Origin: Thalassovita aquimarina
GTDB taxonomy: Bacteria > Pseudomonadota > Alphaproteobacteria > Rhodobacterales > Rhodobacteraceae
Reading direction: 5' to 3'
Length of the DNA stretch: 64,000 nucleotides
Assembly (NCBI RefSeq): GCF_018219815.1
Contig: NZ_JADMKU010000020.1
Coordinates: 17,645 to 81,644, forward strand
The notes below the pieces were generated by a model. The model was not told the origin of the DNA. It ran no database searches and saw only the letters and a program-made list of their open reading frames with translations. A program made the translations under genes and the position numbers. Positions 19,123 through 28,276 of this stretch are shown here, piece by piece. How positions within the stretch are numbered: position 1 is the first letter of the stretch; each line of letters opens with the position of its first letter.

Positions 19123-20426
19123 CCAATCCGTCCCCGAAACCCTTTTCCGTTGCCGTACCGCTTTTCATCGGTTTCCTTGCACTGGCCGTGCTCGTGGGGG
19201 GCTTTGGCGTCTGGTCGGTCGTGACCCAGATCGCCGGCGCCATCGTCGCTGGCGGCCAGATCGAGGTGGATCAAAACCGGCAGGTGGTACAGCACCCCGA
19301 TGGCGGGGTGATCGCGGAAATCCTTGTCGACGAGGGCGATTTCATCGAGGCCGACCAGCTTCTGATCCGGCTCGATCCAACCGAGCTCAAATCGGAACTG
19401 GTCATCGTCGAAGGTCAGCTTTTCGAACTCATGGCCCGGCGCGGGCGGCTTGAAGCCGAACAGAACAGCAGTTCCGCAATCAGCTTCGACCCGGCCCTGC
19501 TGCGGGCGGCGGAAGAAAACGACGAGGTGAAGGACCTGATCGCCGGCCAGGTGCGGCTTTTGCAAGCGCGCGACGAATCCGAAAAACAGGAAATCGATCA
19601 GCTTGAAAAGCGCGTGGCGCAGATCCGCAGCCAGATCGAAGGGGTCGAGGCACAGCGCGTGGCGCTGACCCGGCAGCTGAGCCTGATCGAAGAGGAACTG
19701 GCCAACCAGCAATCGCTGCTTGACCGGGGGCTGGCGCAGGCCTCCCGCGTGTTGTCGTTGCAGCGCGAAGAGGCACGGCTGAGCGGACAGGTCGGCAACC
19801 TGATAGCCCAAGCGGCGCAGGCCGAGGGACGGATTACCGAAATCCAGATCGAGATTCTGAAACTCGACACCGGCAGGCGGGAAGAAGCGGTTTCCCGCCT
19901 GCGCGACCTCCAATACCAGGAACTGGAACTGGCCGAACGCCGCCGCGCGCTGCTGACCCGGCTCAACCGGCTGGATATCCGGGCGCCGGTTTCGGGCATT
20001 GTCTATGGTCTTCAGTTCTTCACCCCCCGTTCGGTTATCCGGCCCGCCGACCCGGTGTTGTACCTGGTGCCGCAGAACCGCCCCCTGGTGATCGCGGCGC
20101 AGGTGGAAACGATCCATATCGACAAGGTCTATCCCGGTCAGGACGCAACCCTGCGTTTCCCGGCGCTGGACCAGCGCTCCACGCCGGAACTCAGCGGGCG
20201 GGTTTCGAAAGTGTCGGCGGATGCCTTCACCGACGAAAAAACCGGCCGGTCGTTCTATCGTGCGGAAATCCTGATGAATGACGGCGAAATGGCAAAGCTC
20301 CCCGAAGGGGTGACACTGGTGCCCGGCATGCCGGTCGAAAGCTTCATCCGAACCGCCGACCGCACGCCGCTGGCCTACCTGATAAAGCCGCTGACCGACT
20401 ATTTCGCCAAGGCGTTCCGGGAATGA
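19119..20426 (+). CDS. HlyD family type I secretion membrane fusion protein (PrtE-like)
   Basis: Periplasmic adaptor of the type I secretion system, 435 residues. One N-terminal transmembrane helix (near residues 10-35), a lipoyl-like half (VDQNRQVVQHPDGGVIAEIL), a long coiled-coil region rich in Glu/Gln/Arg (about residues 120-280), and the second lipoyl half beginning LDIRAPVSGIVYGLQ. The C-terminal PVESFIRTADRTPLAYLIKPL is characteristic of the HlyD/PrtE family. It overlaps the ABC gene by 4 nt and forms a two-gene operon with it. Confidence 0.92.
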   Translation: MTNPSPKPFSVAVPLFIGFLALAVLVGGFGVWSVVTQIAGAIVAGGQIEVDQNRQVVQHPDGGVIAEILVDEGDFIEADQLLIRLDPTELKSELVIVEGQLFELMARRGRLEAEQNSSSAISFDPALLRAAEENDEVKDLIAGQVRLLQARDESEKQEIDQLEKRVAQIRSQIEGVEAQRVALTRQLSLIEEELANQQSLLDRGLAQASRVLSLQREEARLSGQVGNLIAQAAQAEGRITEIQIEILKLDTGRREEAVSRLRDLQYQELELAERRRALLTRLNRLDIRAPVSGIVYGLQFFTPRSVIRPADPVLYLVPQNRPLVIAAQVETIHIDKVYPGQDATLRFPALDQRSTPELSGRVSKVSADAFTDEKTGRSFYRAEILMNDGEMAKLPEGVTLVPGMPVESFIRTADRTPLAYLIKPLTDYFAKAFRE

Positions 20427-20531
20427 TCGCCGTTGCCGCGCGAACCGGGCCGGTGCGGTTCGGTTTGGCGTTGCATTCGCCGCGCAGGGCGTTAGCGTCG
20501 CCGCCAGAAATTCCCTGACAGGAGAAAGATC

Positions 20532-20996
20532 ATGACCGTACAAATCGAAACCCGCCTTGCCGAACTTGGCGTCACCCTGCCCGAAGCCCCGGCCCCCGCG
20601 GCCAACTACGTGCCCTTCGTGCAGGTCGGCGATCTGGTCTTCGTTTCGGGTCAGATCTCCAACGGTCCCGACGGGCTGATCACCGGCAAACTGGGCGACG
20701 ACATGACCACCGCGGACGGCACCGCCGCCGCCAAGACCTGCGCCATCGCGCTGCTGGCACAGTGCAAGGCGGCCTGCGGCGGCGATCTGGACCGACTGGT
20801 GCGGGTGGTCAAGCTGACCGGCTTCGTCAATTCGACCGCCGATTTCACCGAACAGCCGCAGGTCGTTAACGGATGTTCCGATTTCCTCGTCGAGGCCCTT
20901 GGCGATATCGGCCGCCATTCGCGCTCGGCGGTGTCGGCCGCCGCCCTGCCCTTGGGCGTCGCGGTGGAAATCGAGGCGATTTTCCAGATCAAATGA
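20532..20996 (+). CDS. RidA family protein
   Basis: Member of the RidA/YjgF superfamily, 154 residues, slightly longer than E. coli RidA. Family members hydrolyse reactive enamine/imine intermediates of amino-acid metabolism. The conserved segments FVSGQIS, VVKLTGFVNS and HSRSAVSAAALPLGVAVEIE, including the substrate-binding Arg, are present. AGGAG lies about 10 nt before ATG 20532. It heads a run of five overlapping genes (RidA, GDPD, DUF482, PhhB, MscS). Confidence 0.93.
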   Translation: MTVQIETRLAELGVTLPEAPAPAANYVPFVQVGDLVFVSGQISNGPDGLITGKLGDDMTTADGTAAAKTCAIALLAQCKAACGGDLDRLVRVVKLTGFVNSTADFTEQPQVVNGCSDFLVEALGDIGRHSRSAVSAAALPLGVAVEIEAIFQIK

Positions 20997-21760
20997 CCCG
21001 GTTACCCGATATTTTCCTGCAACGCCCGATCGCCCATCGGGCGCTGCACGATATTGAGCAGGGCCGGCCGGAAAATTCCCCGGCGGCGATCCGCGCGGCG
21101 ATCGATGCCGGATACGGGATCGAGATTGACCTGCAATTGTCCGCCGACGGGCAGGCGATGGTGTTTCATGACTATGATCTGGAACGCCTGACCGGCGAAA
21201 AAGGCCCGATCCAGCGGCGCAGCGCTGCCGTACTGAACCAGATCCCGCTGCTGGGCGGGTCCAACACGGTGCCAACGCTGGCGCAGGTACTGGATCAGGT
21301 CGCGGGCAAAGCCCCCCTGCTGATCGAAATCAAGGATCAGGACGGGCAGATGGGCGCCAATATCGGCAAGCTGGAAGAGGCCACGGCTGCCGCGCTGCAG
21401 GACTATGAAGGCCCGGTTGCGCTGATGTCGTTCAATCCCAATTCGGTGCAGAAGATGGCCGGGCTTTGCCCGGACATCCCGCGCGGGCTGACCACATCGG
21501 CCTATCGGCCCGAAGATTGGCTTCTGCTGCCCAACGGCACCCGCGACCGGCTGCGCGAAATCCCCGATTACGACGCGTTGGATTGCTGTTTCATCAGCCA
21601 CGAGGCCGATGACCTGGACCGTCCCCGTGTGGCCGACCTGAAACGGCGCGGGGCGGGCGTTCTGTGCTGGACGATCCGGTCGCCTGAAGCCGAGGCCGAA
21701 GCGCGAAAAATAGCACATAACATAACCTTCGAAGGGTATCTTGCGGAAATCCCGGGTTGA
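20993..21760 (+). CDS. Glycerophosphodiester phosphodiesterase
   Basis: GDPD-family TIM-barrel phosphodiesterase of 255 residues that releases glycerol-3-phosphate from deacylated phospholipids. Catalytic and metal residues are visible as IAHRALHD, PENSPAAIRAAIDAGYGIE, IDLQLS and FHDYDLERLTG. There is no signal peptide, so it is probably cytoplasmic. ATG 20993 overlaps the RidA stop (ATGA), supporting translational coupling; the longer upstream frame is the shadow of RidA. Confidence 0.93.
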   Translation: MTRLPDIFLQRPIAHRALHDIEQGRPENSPAAIRAAIDAGYGIEIDLQLSADGQAMVFHDYDLERLTGEKGPIQRRSAAVLNQIPLLGGSNTVPTLAQVLDQVAGKAPLLIEIKDQDGQMGANIGKLEEATAAALQDYEGPVALMSFNPNSVQKMAGLCPDIPRGLTTSAYRPEDWLLLPNGTRDRLREIPDYDALDCCFISHEADDLDRPRVADLKRRGAGVLCWTIRSPEAEAEARKIAHNITFEGYLAEIPG

Positions 21761-21809
21761 TCCGAATGGTCCAAGCCCCAGATAGTGATCGGGCGCGAGG
21801 GGCCGGGAA

Positions 21810-22997
21810 ATGAACGATCAAAAGGTGGAAATTCAACTGATTGGGTCGCTGGATCAGATCGATCCGGCCGACTGGGATGGGTGCGCCTGCCCCGAGGCCG
21901 CCCATGGCAGGCGGGCGAAAGACCCGTTCACCACCTATCGTTTCCTCAAGGCGCTGGAAGACAGCGGTTCGGTCGGCCCCGGCACCGGCTGGCAGCCGCA
22001 ATACCTCGTCGTCCGGTCCGACGAACAGGTCATCGCCTGCGCGCCGCTTTACGCCAAGTCGCACAGCCAGGGCGAATATATCTTCGATCACAACTGGGCC
22101 CATGCCTATGAACAGGCCGGCGGGCGTTATTATCCGAAACTGCAAATCGCGGCGCCCTTCACCCCGGCCACCGGACGCCGGTTCCTGACCCGCCCCGGTT
22201 TCGACGCGGTGGGGATGAGCGCGCTGGTTCAGGGCGCGGTGCAGATTGCCTCGGACAACGGGCTGTCGTCGCTGCACGTCACCTTCTGTACCGAGGCCGA
22301 GGCATTGGCGGGCGAACGGATGGGGCTGATGCACCGCACCAGCCAGCAATTCCACTGGGTCAACCACGCATACGAAACGTTCGACGATTTCCTCGCCTCG
22401 CTCAGTTCGCGCAAGCGCAAGACGATCCGCAAGGAACGCCGCACCGCCAATGGTTTCGGCGGCGACATCCGGATGCTGACCGGCGACGCGATCGAACCGC
22501 AGCACTGGGATGCGTTCTGGACCTTCTATCAGGACACCGGGTCGCGCAAATGGGGCACGCCCTACCTGACCCGAACCTTTTTCGACCTGATCCACGACAC
22601 CATGCGCGACGATGTCCTGCTGGTGATCGCCGAACGCAACGGATTACCGATTGCCGGGGCGCTGAATTTCATCGGGGCCGACACGCTGTACGGCCGATAT
22701 TGGGGCTGTATCGAAGATCATCCCTGCCTTCATTTCGAAGCGTGCTATTATCGCGCCATCGAGTTCGCCATCGACACCGGTTTGCAACGGGTCGAGGCGG
22801 GGGCACAGGGCGAACACAAGCTGGCGCGCGGCTATCTGCCGGCGACCACCCATTCGCTGCATTGGTTCGCCGATCCCGGCTTTGCCAAAGCGGTCGGGCA
22901 ATATCTGCAGGCCGAACGGGCCGCGGTGGCCGAGGATATCGAGATCCTTACCGCCTATGGCCCGTTTCGAAAGTCATCAGGGGAGGAACAGGAATGA
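21810..22997 (+). CDS. GNAT-like/FemAB-like protein, DUF482 (COG3146)
   Basis: Protein of 395 residues from the DUF482 family, which has an acyltransferase-like fold related to GNAT and FemX/FemAB enzymes. Typical segments are [49 protein letters not shown] and [17 protein letters not shown]. The biochemical role is not established; a role in transfer of aminoacyl or acyl groups is inferred from the fold. The start codon follows a 49-nt gap after GDPD, and the stop overlaps PhhB. Confidence 0.85.
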   Translation: MNDQKVEIQLIGSLDQIDPADWDGCACPEAAHGRRAKDPFTTYRFLKALEDSGSVGPGTGWQPQYLVVRSDEQVIACAPLYAKSHSQGEYIFDHNWAHAYEQAGGRYYPKLQIAAPFTPATGRRFLTRPGFDAVGMSALVQGAVQIASDNGLSSLHVTFCTEAEALAGERMGLMHRTSQQFHWVNHAYETFDDFLASLSSRKRKTIRKERRTANGFGGDIRMLTGDAIEPQHWDAFWTFYQDTGSRKWGTPYLTRTFFDLIHDTMRDDVLLVIAERNGLPIAGALNFIGADTLYGRYWGCIEDHPCLHFEACYYRAIEFAIDTGLQRVEAGAQGEHKLARGYLPATTHSLHWFADPGFAKAVGQYLQAERAAVAEDIEILTAYGPFRKSSGEEQE

Positions 22998-23290
22998 CCG
23001 AATTGCTGAGCGATACCGGCCGCAAGACCATGCTGGAGCCGCTGTTCAAATCCGGATGGGAAATGGTCGAAGGGCGCGACGCGATCGCCAAGACCTACAC
23101 CTTCGACGATTTCACCGCCGCTTTCGCCTTCATGACCCGCACTGCGCTCTGGGCGGAAAAGTGGGATCATCACCCGGAATGGACGAATGTTTACAAGGTG
23201 GTGCAGGTGACGTTATCCACCCACGACGTCGGCGGGCTCAGCGCGCTTGACGCGAAACTCGCACGCAAAATGGATCAACTCGCAGAATGA
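22994..23290 (+). CDS. phhB: 4a-hydroxytetrahydrobiopterin dehydratase (PCD/DCoH)
   Basis: Pterin-4-alpha-carbinolamine dehydratase of 98 residues. It dehydrates the 4a-hydroxypterin formed by aromatic amino-acid hydroxylases. The active-site His pair is seen in [16 protein letters not shown], and the end [19 protein letters not shown] is typical. ATG 22994 overlaps the DUF482 stop (ATGA), and its own stop overlaps MscS. No phenylalanine hydroxylase is nearby; in many bacteria the protein is found without one and may act in other pterin chemistry. Confidence 0.93.
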   Translation: MTELLSDTGRKTMLEPLFKSGWEMVEGRDAIAKTYTFDDFTAAFAFMTRTALWAEKWDHHPEWTNVYKVVQVTLSTHDVGGLSALDAKLARKMDQLAE

Positions 23291-24132
23291 CCCTTTCCGA
23301 AATCATGAATGTCGAGGTCTGGAACGGCCAGACCCTCGGCGCTCTTCTGACCATCGACTTCCTCGCTTCCATCGCCGGGTCGGTTCTGGCCGCCATCGCG
23401 ATCCTTGTCCTGGGCGGCATCCTGTCGGGATGGGCGCGGCGTCGGCTGATCCATCTGGGTCAGAAATACAAGGATCTGGACGACACCCTGTTCAATTTCC
23501 TTGGCAACCTAGTCCGCTACGCGATCATGGGCTTTGCCATTCTGTTCGTGCTGAACACGTTCGGGGTGCAGACCACCTCGATCGTGGCGGTGATCGGTGC
23601 CGCCGGTCTTGCCGTCGGTCTGGCGCTGCAGGGCACCTTGTCGAACGTCGCCGCCGGGGTGATGATCGTGCTGTTCCGCCCGATCAAGCTGGGCGATTTC
23701 GTGGAGGTGGGCGGACAGATGGGCACGGTCAAGAACATATCCCTGAACTATACAGAGCTGGCCAGCACCGATAACGTGCAGACGATCATCCCCAACGCCA
23801 ATGTCTGGGGCAACACGATCACCAATTATTCTGTCTACGACACCCGCCGCGCCGAATGGGTGTTCGGTGTCGCCTACGATGCCGATCTGAAGCTGGCCGA
23901 AGAAACCATTCGCAACACGCTGATGGCCGATCCCCGGTCGCTGACCGATCCCGAACCGTTCCTGCAGGTCAACAACCTCGGCGATTTCTCGGTCGATTTC
24001 CTGGCCCGGACCTGGGTGCAGTCCTCTGACTATTTCGCCTACCAGGCGGATATGAAGCGCAAGGTGAAAGAAGCGCTTGACGAAGCGGGGATCGACATTC
24101 CCTTCCCCACCCGCACGGTCATTCAATCCTGA
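23287..24132 (+). CDS. Small-conductance mechanosensitive channel, MscS family
   Basis: Inner-membrane MscS-type channel of 281 residues that opens on osmotic down-shock. Three transmembrane helices in the first 120 residues, with the pore-lining TM3 and the beta domain in [20 protein letters not shown] and [19 protein letters not shown]-terminal alpha/beta domain ends [12 protein letters not shown]. It is the last gene of the RidA operon (ATGA overlap with PhhB) and is followed by a strong bidirectional terminator. Confidence 0.94.
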   Translation: MTLSEIMNVEVWNGQTLGALLTIDFLASIAGSVLAAIAILVLGGILSGWARRRLIHLGQKYKDLDDTLFNFLGNLVRYAIMGFAILFVLNTFGVQTTSIVAVIGAAGLAVGLALQGTLSNVAAGVMIVLFRPIKLGDFVEVGGQMGTVKNISLNYTELASTDNVQTIIPNANVWGNTITNYSVYDTRRAEWVFGVAYDADLKLAEETIRNTLMADPRSLTDPEPFLQVNNLGDFSVDFLARTWVQSSDYFAYQADMKRKVKEALDEAGIDIPFPTRTVIQS

Positions 24133-24168
24133 TGCACCCGGCAGGACCGGGTGTCACGCACACCGTTG

Positions 24169-24203
24169 AAACGGCGCCCCGGATCACCACCGGGGCGCCG
24201 TTT
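24169..24203. terminator. Bidirectional intrinsic terminator
   Basis: Fourteen-base-pair perfect stem (AAACGGCGCCCCGG / CCGGGGCGCCGTTT) with a 7-nt loop, between convergent mscS and the EF-hand gene. A small ACCCGG/CCGGGT hairpin precedes it. Confidence 0.92.
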
Positions 24204-24210
24204 TGTGACT

Positions 24211-25005
24211 TCAGGCCGCTTCCGCGATAAGCTCGTTCGTTTTCGCGTAGGCGTTCAGCGCGAGCGTATTCGTCATCTCGCTTGCCGATGCGGTCTCGAC
24301 CGCAGCGGATTGATCCGTGCTTCCCAAGTCTTCGATCACCTCGGTGCTCGCGTCCGGTTCTTCCGGCGCAGTAACGGTTTCGATCACATCTGCAGTCGCA
24401 GCCTGGTCCATCAGGGCGCCGGAAACGGCTTCGTCAACCGCAGCGGCGGCGTCCGCAGCATCGGCCGCATTCGCCTCCGCCAAGCTTTCCGTGCCCTCTT
24501 CCAACGCGGTCTCCGCCACGATCTCGGAGGGTTCGGCGGCATCCGTTCCGATCGCTTCGGTGCTTGCGGCGCCAGCCGCCCCGTCAGAACCGTCGACCGG
24601 TGTGGCCGTATCCTCGGCGGGCGTTTCGGCGGTGCCGCCCTGTGTCGCTTCGATACGGTTCAACACAGCATTCGTGCCGCCGGGATGCAGCCCGTGCGGG
24701 TGACGCGTCCAGCCCACGCGACGACCGGGCAGACCGGCCTGTTCGACGGCGGAATCGAATTCCTCCGCGGTCAGCTTTCCGTCGCCATCGCCGTCGATCT
24801 TGGAGAACGCGTCGACGCTCATCTTCCGGCCCAGCCGTGTCCCCTGAAGTTCGTCGGCGGACACGCCGCCGTCTTCGTTCTGATCGAACCGTGTAGCGAC
24901 CTGTTCACCAAGAGACGCCGCAGCGGCCTTGCCACCACTATCAGCGCCCTGATATTGCGCCGCGCGCATCACCGGATGTCCGTGGGATGCTGACATTACA
25001 TTCAT
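24211..25005 (-). CDS. EF-hand domain protein with acidic low-complexity tail
   Basis: Protein of up to 264 residues with two canonical EF-hand loops near the N-terminus: DQNEDGGVSADE (about residues 40-51) and DGDGDGKLTAEE (about 71-82). Both have Asp at positions 1, 3 and 5 and Glu at 12, so Ca2+ binding is likely. The remaining 150 residues are an Ala/Glu/Thr/Asp-rich low-complexity stretch without recognisable fold, ending NAYAKTNELIAEAA. No signal peptide or lipobox is seen, although the type I secretion pair 4 kb away could export leaderless calcium-binding proteins (speculative). The start could be Met1 or Met4. Confidence 0.8.
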   Translation of the reverse strand: MNVMSASHGHPVMRAAQYQGADSGGKAAAASLGEQVATRFDQNEDGGVSADELQGTRLGRKMSVDAFSKIDGDGDGKLTAEEFDSAVEQAGLPGRRVGWTRHPHGLHPGGTNAVLNRIEATQGGTAETPAEDTATPVDGSDGAAGAASTEAIGTDAAEPSEIVAETALEEGTESLAEANAADAADAAAAVDEAVSGALMDQAATADVIETVTAPEEPDASTEVIEDLGSTDQSAAVETASASEMTNTLALNAYAKTNELIAEAA

Positions 25006-25114
25006 TGTGAAACCCTCACCGCATTACCTTACGAGTCAGGCTAACGGTCATGCCGCTACACATGTTTAGACCAAGCGCCGACCAATTCCGTAACCCCCTG
25101 CGGCCAAGTAAAAA

Positions 25115-25134
25115 AAGGGGGCTCCCGCCCCCTT
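25115..25134 (-). terminator. Intrinsic terminator of the haem-protein gene
   Basis: Eight-base-pair stem AAGGGGGC / GCCCCCTT with a TCCC loop. An A-run at its left supplies the minus-strand T-run, 22 nt past the stop of the gene at 25157-26236. Confidence 0.88.
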
Positions 25135-25156
25135 CTTGCCGCACAGGTTCAGGTTG

Positions 25157-26236
25157 TCACTTGGCGTTGAATGCAATTGGCCACATGAAATCGAGCGGCG
25201 TGTAGCCCTTCAGATCCGCCAATTCCTTCGCGGTCAGGTTGCCCACCGGTTCCGGCATCGGGTTGCCGGTGCTCGTCTCGACGTTCCAGGACGCGGTGGC
25301 ATGACAGGCATGGCAGGAAGAATTCCACGACGTCCAATCGACGACCGGCCCCTGCGGCACGCCGGCGAAGTCTTCCATCATGGTATGGCCCAACACCTTG
25401 AACTGACCATCTTCTTCAAAGGTGATCTGGGTGCCGTTCGGCGAATACATTTCGAACGCCGACCCGCCCAGCCCGGCCTGCTGCAGAATGGTCGCCCGTG
25501 CCGTCGTGGCGCTGTCATGCGGCTGATCGATCAGGCTGCGCGCATGGGCAAGGCCCGGATTCTTGTCGAACTCGAAGGTGGTCCAGAACCAGCTGGGATC
25601 GGGCGAGGTATAGACCTCTTTCGGGGTTTCTTTCATCTTGACCATGACGTGCAGCCCGGTCAGCGCATACTTTCCGTCATAGAACTGGTAGGCGCCTTCG
25701 GTTTCAGGCGTGTTTGCGGCCTCCCAACGCGCCTTGATCTCGACCGCCCCGATCGGCATCTGCACCATGTTCCCGGACGTGAGGTAGGCCGTCACCCCGG
25801 CGGCGGTGTTCAACCCGTTGCCAACGACATAGTCGTATCCGAGCATGTTGCGGGTCACTTCTTCCTTTCCGACGCCGACATCCTTGGTGTCGATCATTTC
25901 GGTCCGTATGCCCTTGTTGATCACGAAATCCGGTTCCACCCGATTTTTTTGTCCCAGCATGAATTTCGGCGCGGGTTGGAACGTATCCGGATCGCTGGGC
26001 CATGTTTCCCACACGGAAACGGTATGGCCCTCGCTTTCGATTTGCTGGTTCACCCGGGCGAACAGCATCCAGGCGATTTCATAGCGTTGTTCCGGCGTGC
26101 CGCCGAAGGCCTGATCGACATAGGTGGTCGCGAAGTCCGCATCCGACATGGTCAGCCAGTCCTGGGCCTGGATAACTGTCGGCACCATCAGCGCCGCGCC
26201 AAGAGAGAGTGATGCGATCCTGGACATGAAGGTCAT
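25157..26236 (-). CDS. Secreted protein with one CxxCH haem-c motif, unknown function
   Basis: Periplasmic protein of 359 residues. ATG 26236 follows AAGGGA at 9 nt and gives a signal peptide (MTFMSRIASLSLGAALMV, cleaved near IQAQD). A single haem-c motif, CHACH, lies about 50 residues from the C-terminus in WNSSCHACHATASW. Another Met, in GHTMMEDF, about 40 residues before it, may be the axial ligand. The long N-terminal part (about 300 residues) is not recognised and has no obvious repeats. It is monocistronic with its own terminator and has no cytochrome or maturation gene beside it. Probably a c-type cytochrome-domain electron carrier or sensor; function unknown. Confidence 0.75.
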   Translation of the reverse strand: MTFMSRIASLSLGAALMVPTVIQAQDWLTMSDADFATTYVDQAFGGTPEQRYEIAWMLFARVNQQIESEGHTVSVWETWPSDPDTFQPAPKFMLGQKNRVEPDFVINKGIRTEMIDTKDVGVGKEEVTRNMLGYDYVVGNGLNTAAGVTAYLTSGNMVQMPIGAVEIKARWEAANTPETEGAYQFYDGKYALTGLHVMVKMKETPKEVYTSPDPSWFWTTFEFDKNPGLAHARSLIDQPHDSATTARATILQQAGLGGSAFEMYSPNGTQITFEEDGQFKVLGHTMMEDFAGVPQGPVVDWTSWNSSCHACHATASWNVETSTGNPMPEPVGNLTAKELADLKGYTPLDFMWPIAFNAK

Positions 26237-26446
26237 CTGAAAATTCCCTTTGCAAATAATGGCATAACGACCTCTGCCAGTGCTGATGACAGCCAGGCCC
26301 AAGGCCTGAAACGGTCTTGAAAGAGATTTCAGATTAGCGGAAATGCCCTCAAAGTCTACCTATGGGGGAGTTAAATGTTTTCAGATTTAATCTTAAATTG
26401 AAGAACCGCACACATGCGACAGATACCCGTTCCGAACGGGGATCGA

Positions 26447-26476
26447 CCCGCAAACCGGGAAAACCCGGTTTGCGGG
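26447..26476. terminator. Perfect 13-bp hairpin downstream of the peroxiredoxin gene
   Basis: CCCGCAAACCGGG and CCCGGTTTGCGGG pair perfectly around an AAAA loop, 10 nt past the peroxiredoxin stop. A smaller CCCGTT-CCG-AACGGG hairpin sits beside it at 26,426-26,440. There is no T-run, so this may be a Rho-type or RNA-stabilising 3' structure. Confidence 0.6.
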
Positions 26477-26485
26477 CACAGGCGT

Positions 26486-26977
26486 TTACATGGCGGCCAG
26501 CAGGGCTTCGGCGCTGGAGGTTTCGCAACCGCGCGTCTGTTCGGGCTGGAACAGCGTCACCACGCCGTCCTCGACCAGCATCGCGTAGCGTTTCGAGCGG
26601 CTGAAGAAACCCAGGGTCGGAACGTCGAATTCCATCCCGATCGCCTTGGTAAAGGACCCGTCGGCATCGGCCAGCAGCGTGATCCCGGCCTCGCCCGCGC
26701 CGGTGACCTTATCCCATTCCTTCACCACGAACAGGTCGTTCACCGCGACGCAGATGATTTCATCCACCCCTTTCGCCGTGAATTGATCCTTGGTCCGAAT
26801 GAAGCCGGGCATATGCGCCGTCTGGCAGGTGGTCGAAAAGGCCGCCGGCACCGCGAAGATCACCACTTTGCGTCCCTTGGTCTTGTCCGACAGCGATACG
26901 GTTTCGGGTCCTTCGTCGCCCATGAGCGACAAAACGGCCTCGGGCAGGTGGTCGTCTACTGAAATTGTCATCGTCAA
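26486..26977 (-). CDS. Peroxiredoxin, Prx5/hybrid type
   Basis: Thiol peroxidase of 163 residues that reduces H2O2 and organic peroxides. The peroxidatic cysteine is in PAAFSTTCQTAHMPGF, the Prx5-type active site with its Thr two residues before the Cys. Two further Cys residues (ICVAV, RGCETS) are candidates for a resolving role. The end, GCETSSAEALLAAM, is typical of the bacterial Prx5 group that uses glutaredoxin or glutathione. It is divergent from the ferredoxin reductase gene. Confidence 0.92.
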   Translation of the reverse strand: MTMTISVDDHLPEAVLSLMGDEGPETVSLSDKTKGRKVVIFAVPAAFSTTCQTAHMPGFIRTKDQFTAKGVDEIICVAVNDLFVVKEWDKVTGAGEAGITLLADADGSFTKAIGMEFDVPTLGFFSRSKRYAMLVEDGVVTLFQPEQTRGCETSSAEALLAAM

Positions 26978-27064
26978 TTAACGTCCCTGATTGCGTTTCC
27001 TGTAAGGGCTCATATAGGGTTCGGATCAACGCCAGCCAGCAAAATTTTCCCGGGAGGACCAATA

Positions 27065-28276
27065 ATGAAAAAGGTCGTAGTGATCGGCGCCGGACAGGCC
27101 GGATCATCCCTTGTCGCCAAGTTGCGCAATGAAGGCTTCACCGGCCTCGTGACCCTGATCGGCGAAGAACACGTCCCCCCCTATCAGCGCCCGCCGCTTT
27201 CAAAGAAATACCTGCTGGGCGAAATGGAGCTGGAACGGCTGTTCCTGCGGCCCGAAAGCTTCTACGGCGAAAACGACATCACCCTGCATCTGGACGAAAC
27301 GGTGCAGGCGATCGACCGCGCCGACAAGGTGGTGATCGCTGGCGGCGAATCCATTCCCTATGACGAACTGGTGCTGACCACCGGGTCGGTGCCGCGGCGC
27401 CTGCCCGCCGCGATCGGCGGGGAGCTGGAGGGCGTTTACGTGGTGCGCGACCTGAAGGATGTCGATGCCATGGCGCCGGAATTCCGCGACGGTGCGAAGG
27501 TGCTGATCGTCGGCGGCGGCTATATCGGGCTGGAAGCAGCGGCGGTGGCGGCCAAGAAGGGGCTGCAGGTCACGCTGGTGGAAATGGCCGACCGTATCCT
27601 GCAGCGGGTCGCCTCGCCGGAAACCTCGGATTACTTCCGCACCCTGCATCAATCGCACGGGGTGAATATCCTTGAAGGTGTCGGCCTTGAAACCCTGACC
27701 GGCGAGGGCCGCGTCGCGGGCGCGAAATTGTCGGACGGCAGCACGCTGGACGTCGATTTCGTCATTGTCGGTGTCGGCATCACCCCGGCCACCGCACTGG
27801 CCGAGGCGGCGGGCATTGAGATCGACAACGGCATCAAGGTGAACAAACTGGGCCAGACCAGCGACCCGCATATCTGGGCGGCGGGCGATTGCGCCTCCTT
27901 CCCGTACAAGGGCGGCCGCATCCGCCTGGAATCTGTGCCCAACGCCATCGATCAGGCCGAATGCATCGCCGAAAACATCATGGGCGCGGGCAAGACCTAT
28001 GTGCCCAAACCGTGGTTCTGGTCCGACCAGTACGATGTGAAACTGCAGATCGCCGGGCTCAACGCCGGGTACGACCGGGTGATCACGCGGGCCGGCGACA
28101 AGGACGGATCGGTGTCCTTCTGGTATTACAGGGGCGACGAATTGCTGGCTGTGGATGCTGCCAACGACCCGCGCGCCTACATGGTCGGCAAGCGACTGAT
28201 CGACGGGGGCAAATCGCCTGCCCCCGATCTAGTGGCTGACCCGGAAACCGACATGAAAGCGTTGATGAAGGCATGA
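27065..28276 (+). CDS. NAD(P)H-dependent ferredoxin/rubredoxin-type reductase
   Basis: FAD-dependent pyridine nucleotide-disulfide-fold reductase of 403 residues, close to putidaredoxin/rhodocoxin reductases that feed electrons to [2Fe-2S] ferredoxins of P450s or dioxygenases. FAD motif VVIGAGQAGSSL at the N-terminus, PPYQRPPLSKKYL next to the flavin, NAD motif VLIVGGGYIGLEAAAV near residue 145, and the C-terminal FAD site IWAAGDCASF. No redox Cys pair, as expected for this subgroup. GGGAGG precedes ATG 27065. It overlaps rsmD by 4 nt. Its electron acceptor is not in the window. Confidence 0.92.
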   Translation: MKKVVVIGAGQAGSSLVAKLRNEGFTGLVTLIGEEHVPPYQRPPLSKKYLLGEMELERLFLRPESFYGENDITLHLDETVQAIDRADKVVIAGGESIPYDELVLTTGSVPRRLPAAIGGELEGVYVVRDLKDVDAMAPEFRDGAKVLIVGGGYIGLEAAAVAAKKGLQVTLVEMADRILQRVASPETSDYFRTLHQSHGVNILEGVGLETLTGEGRVAGAKLSDGSTLDVDFVIVGVGITPATALAEAAGIEIDNGIKVNKLGQTSDPHIWAAGDCASFPYKGGRIRLESVPNAIDQAECIAENIMGAGKTYVPKPWFWSDQYDVKLQIAGLNAGYDRVITRAGDKDGSVSFWYYRGDELLAVDAANDPRAYMVGKRLIDGGKSPAPDLVADPETDMKALMKA

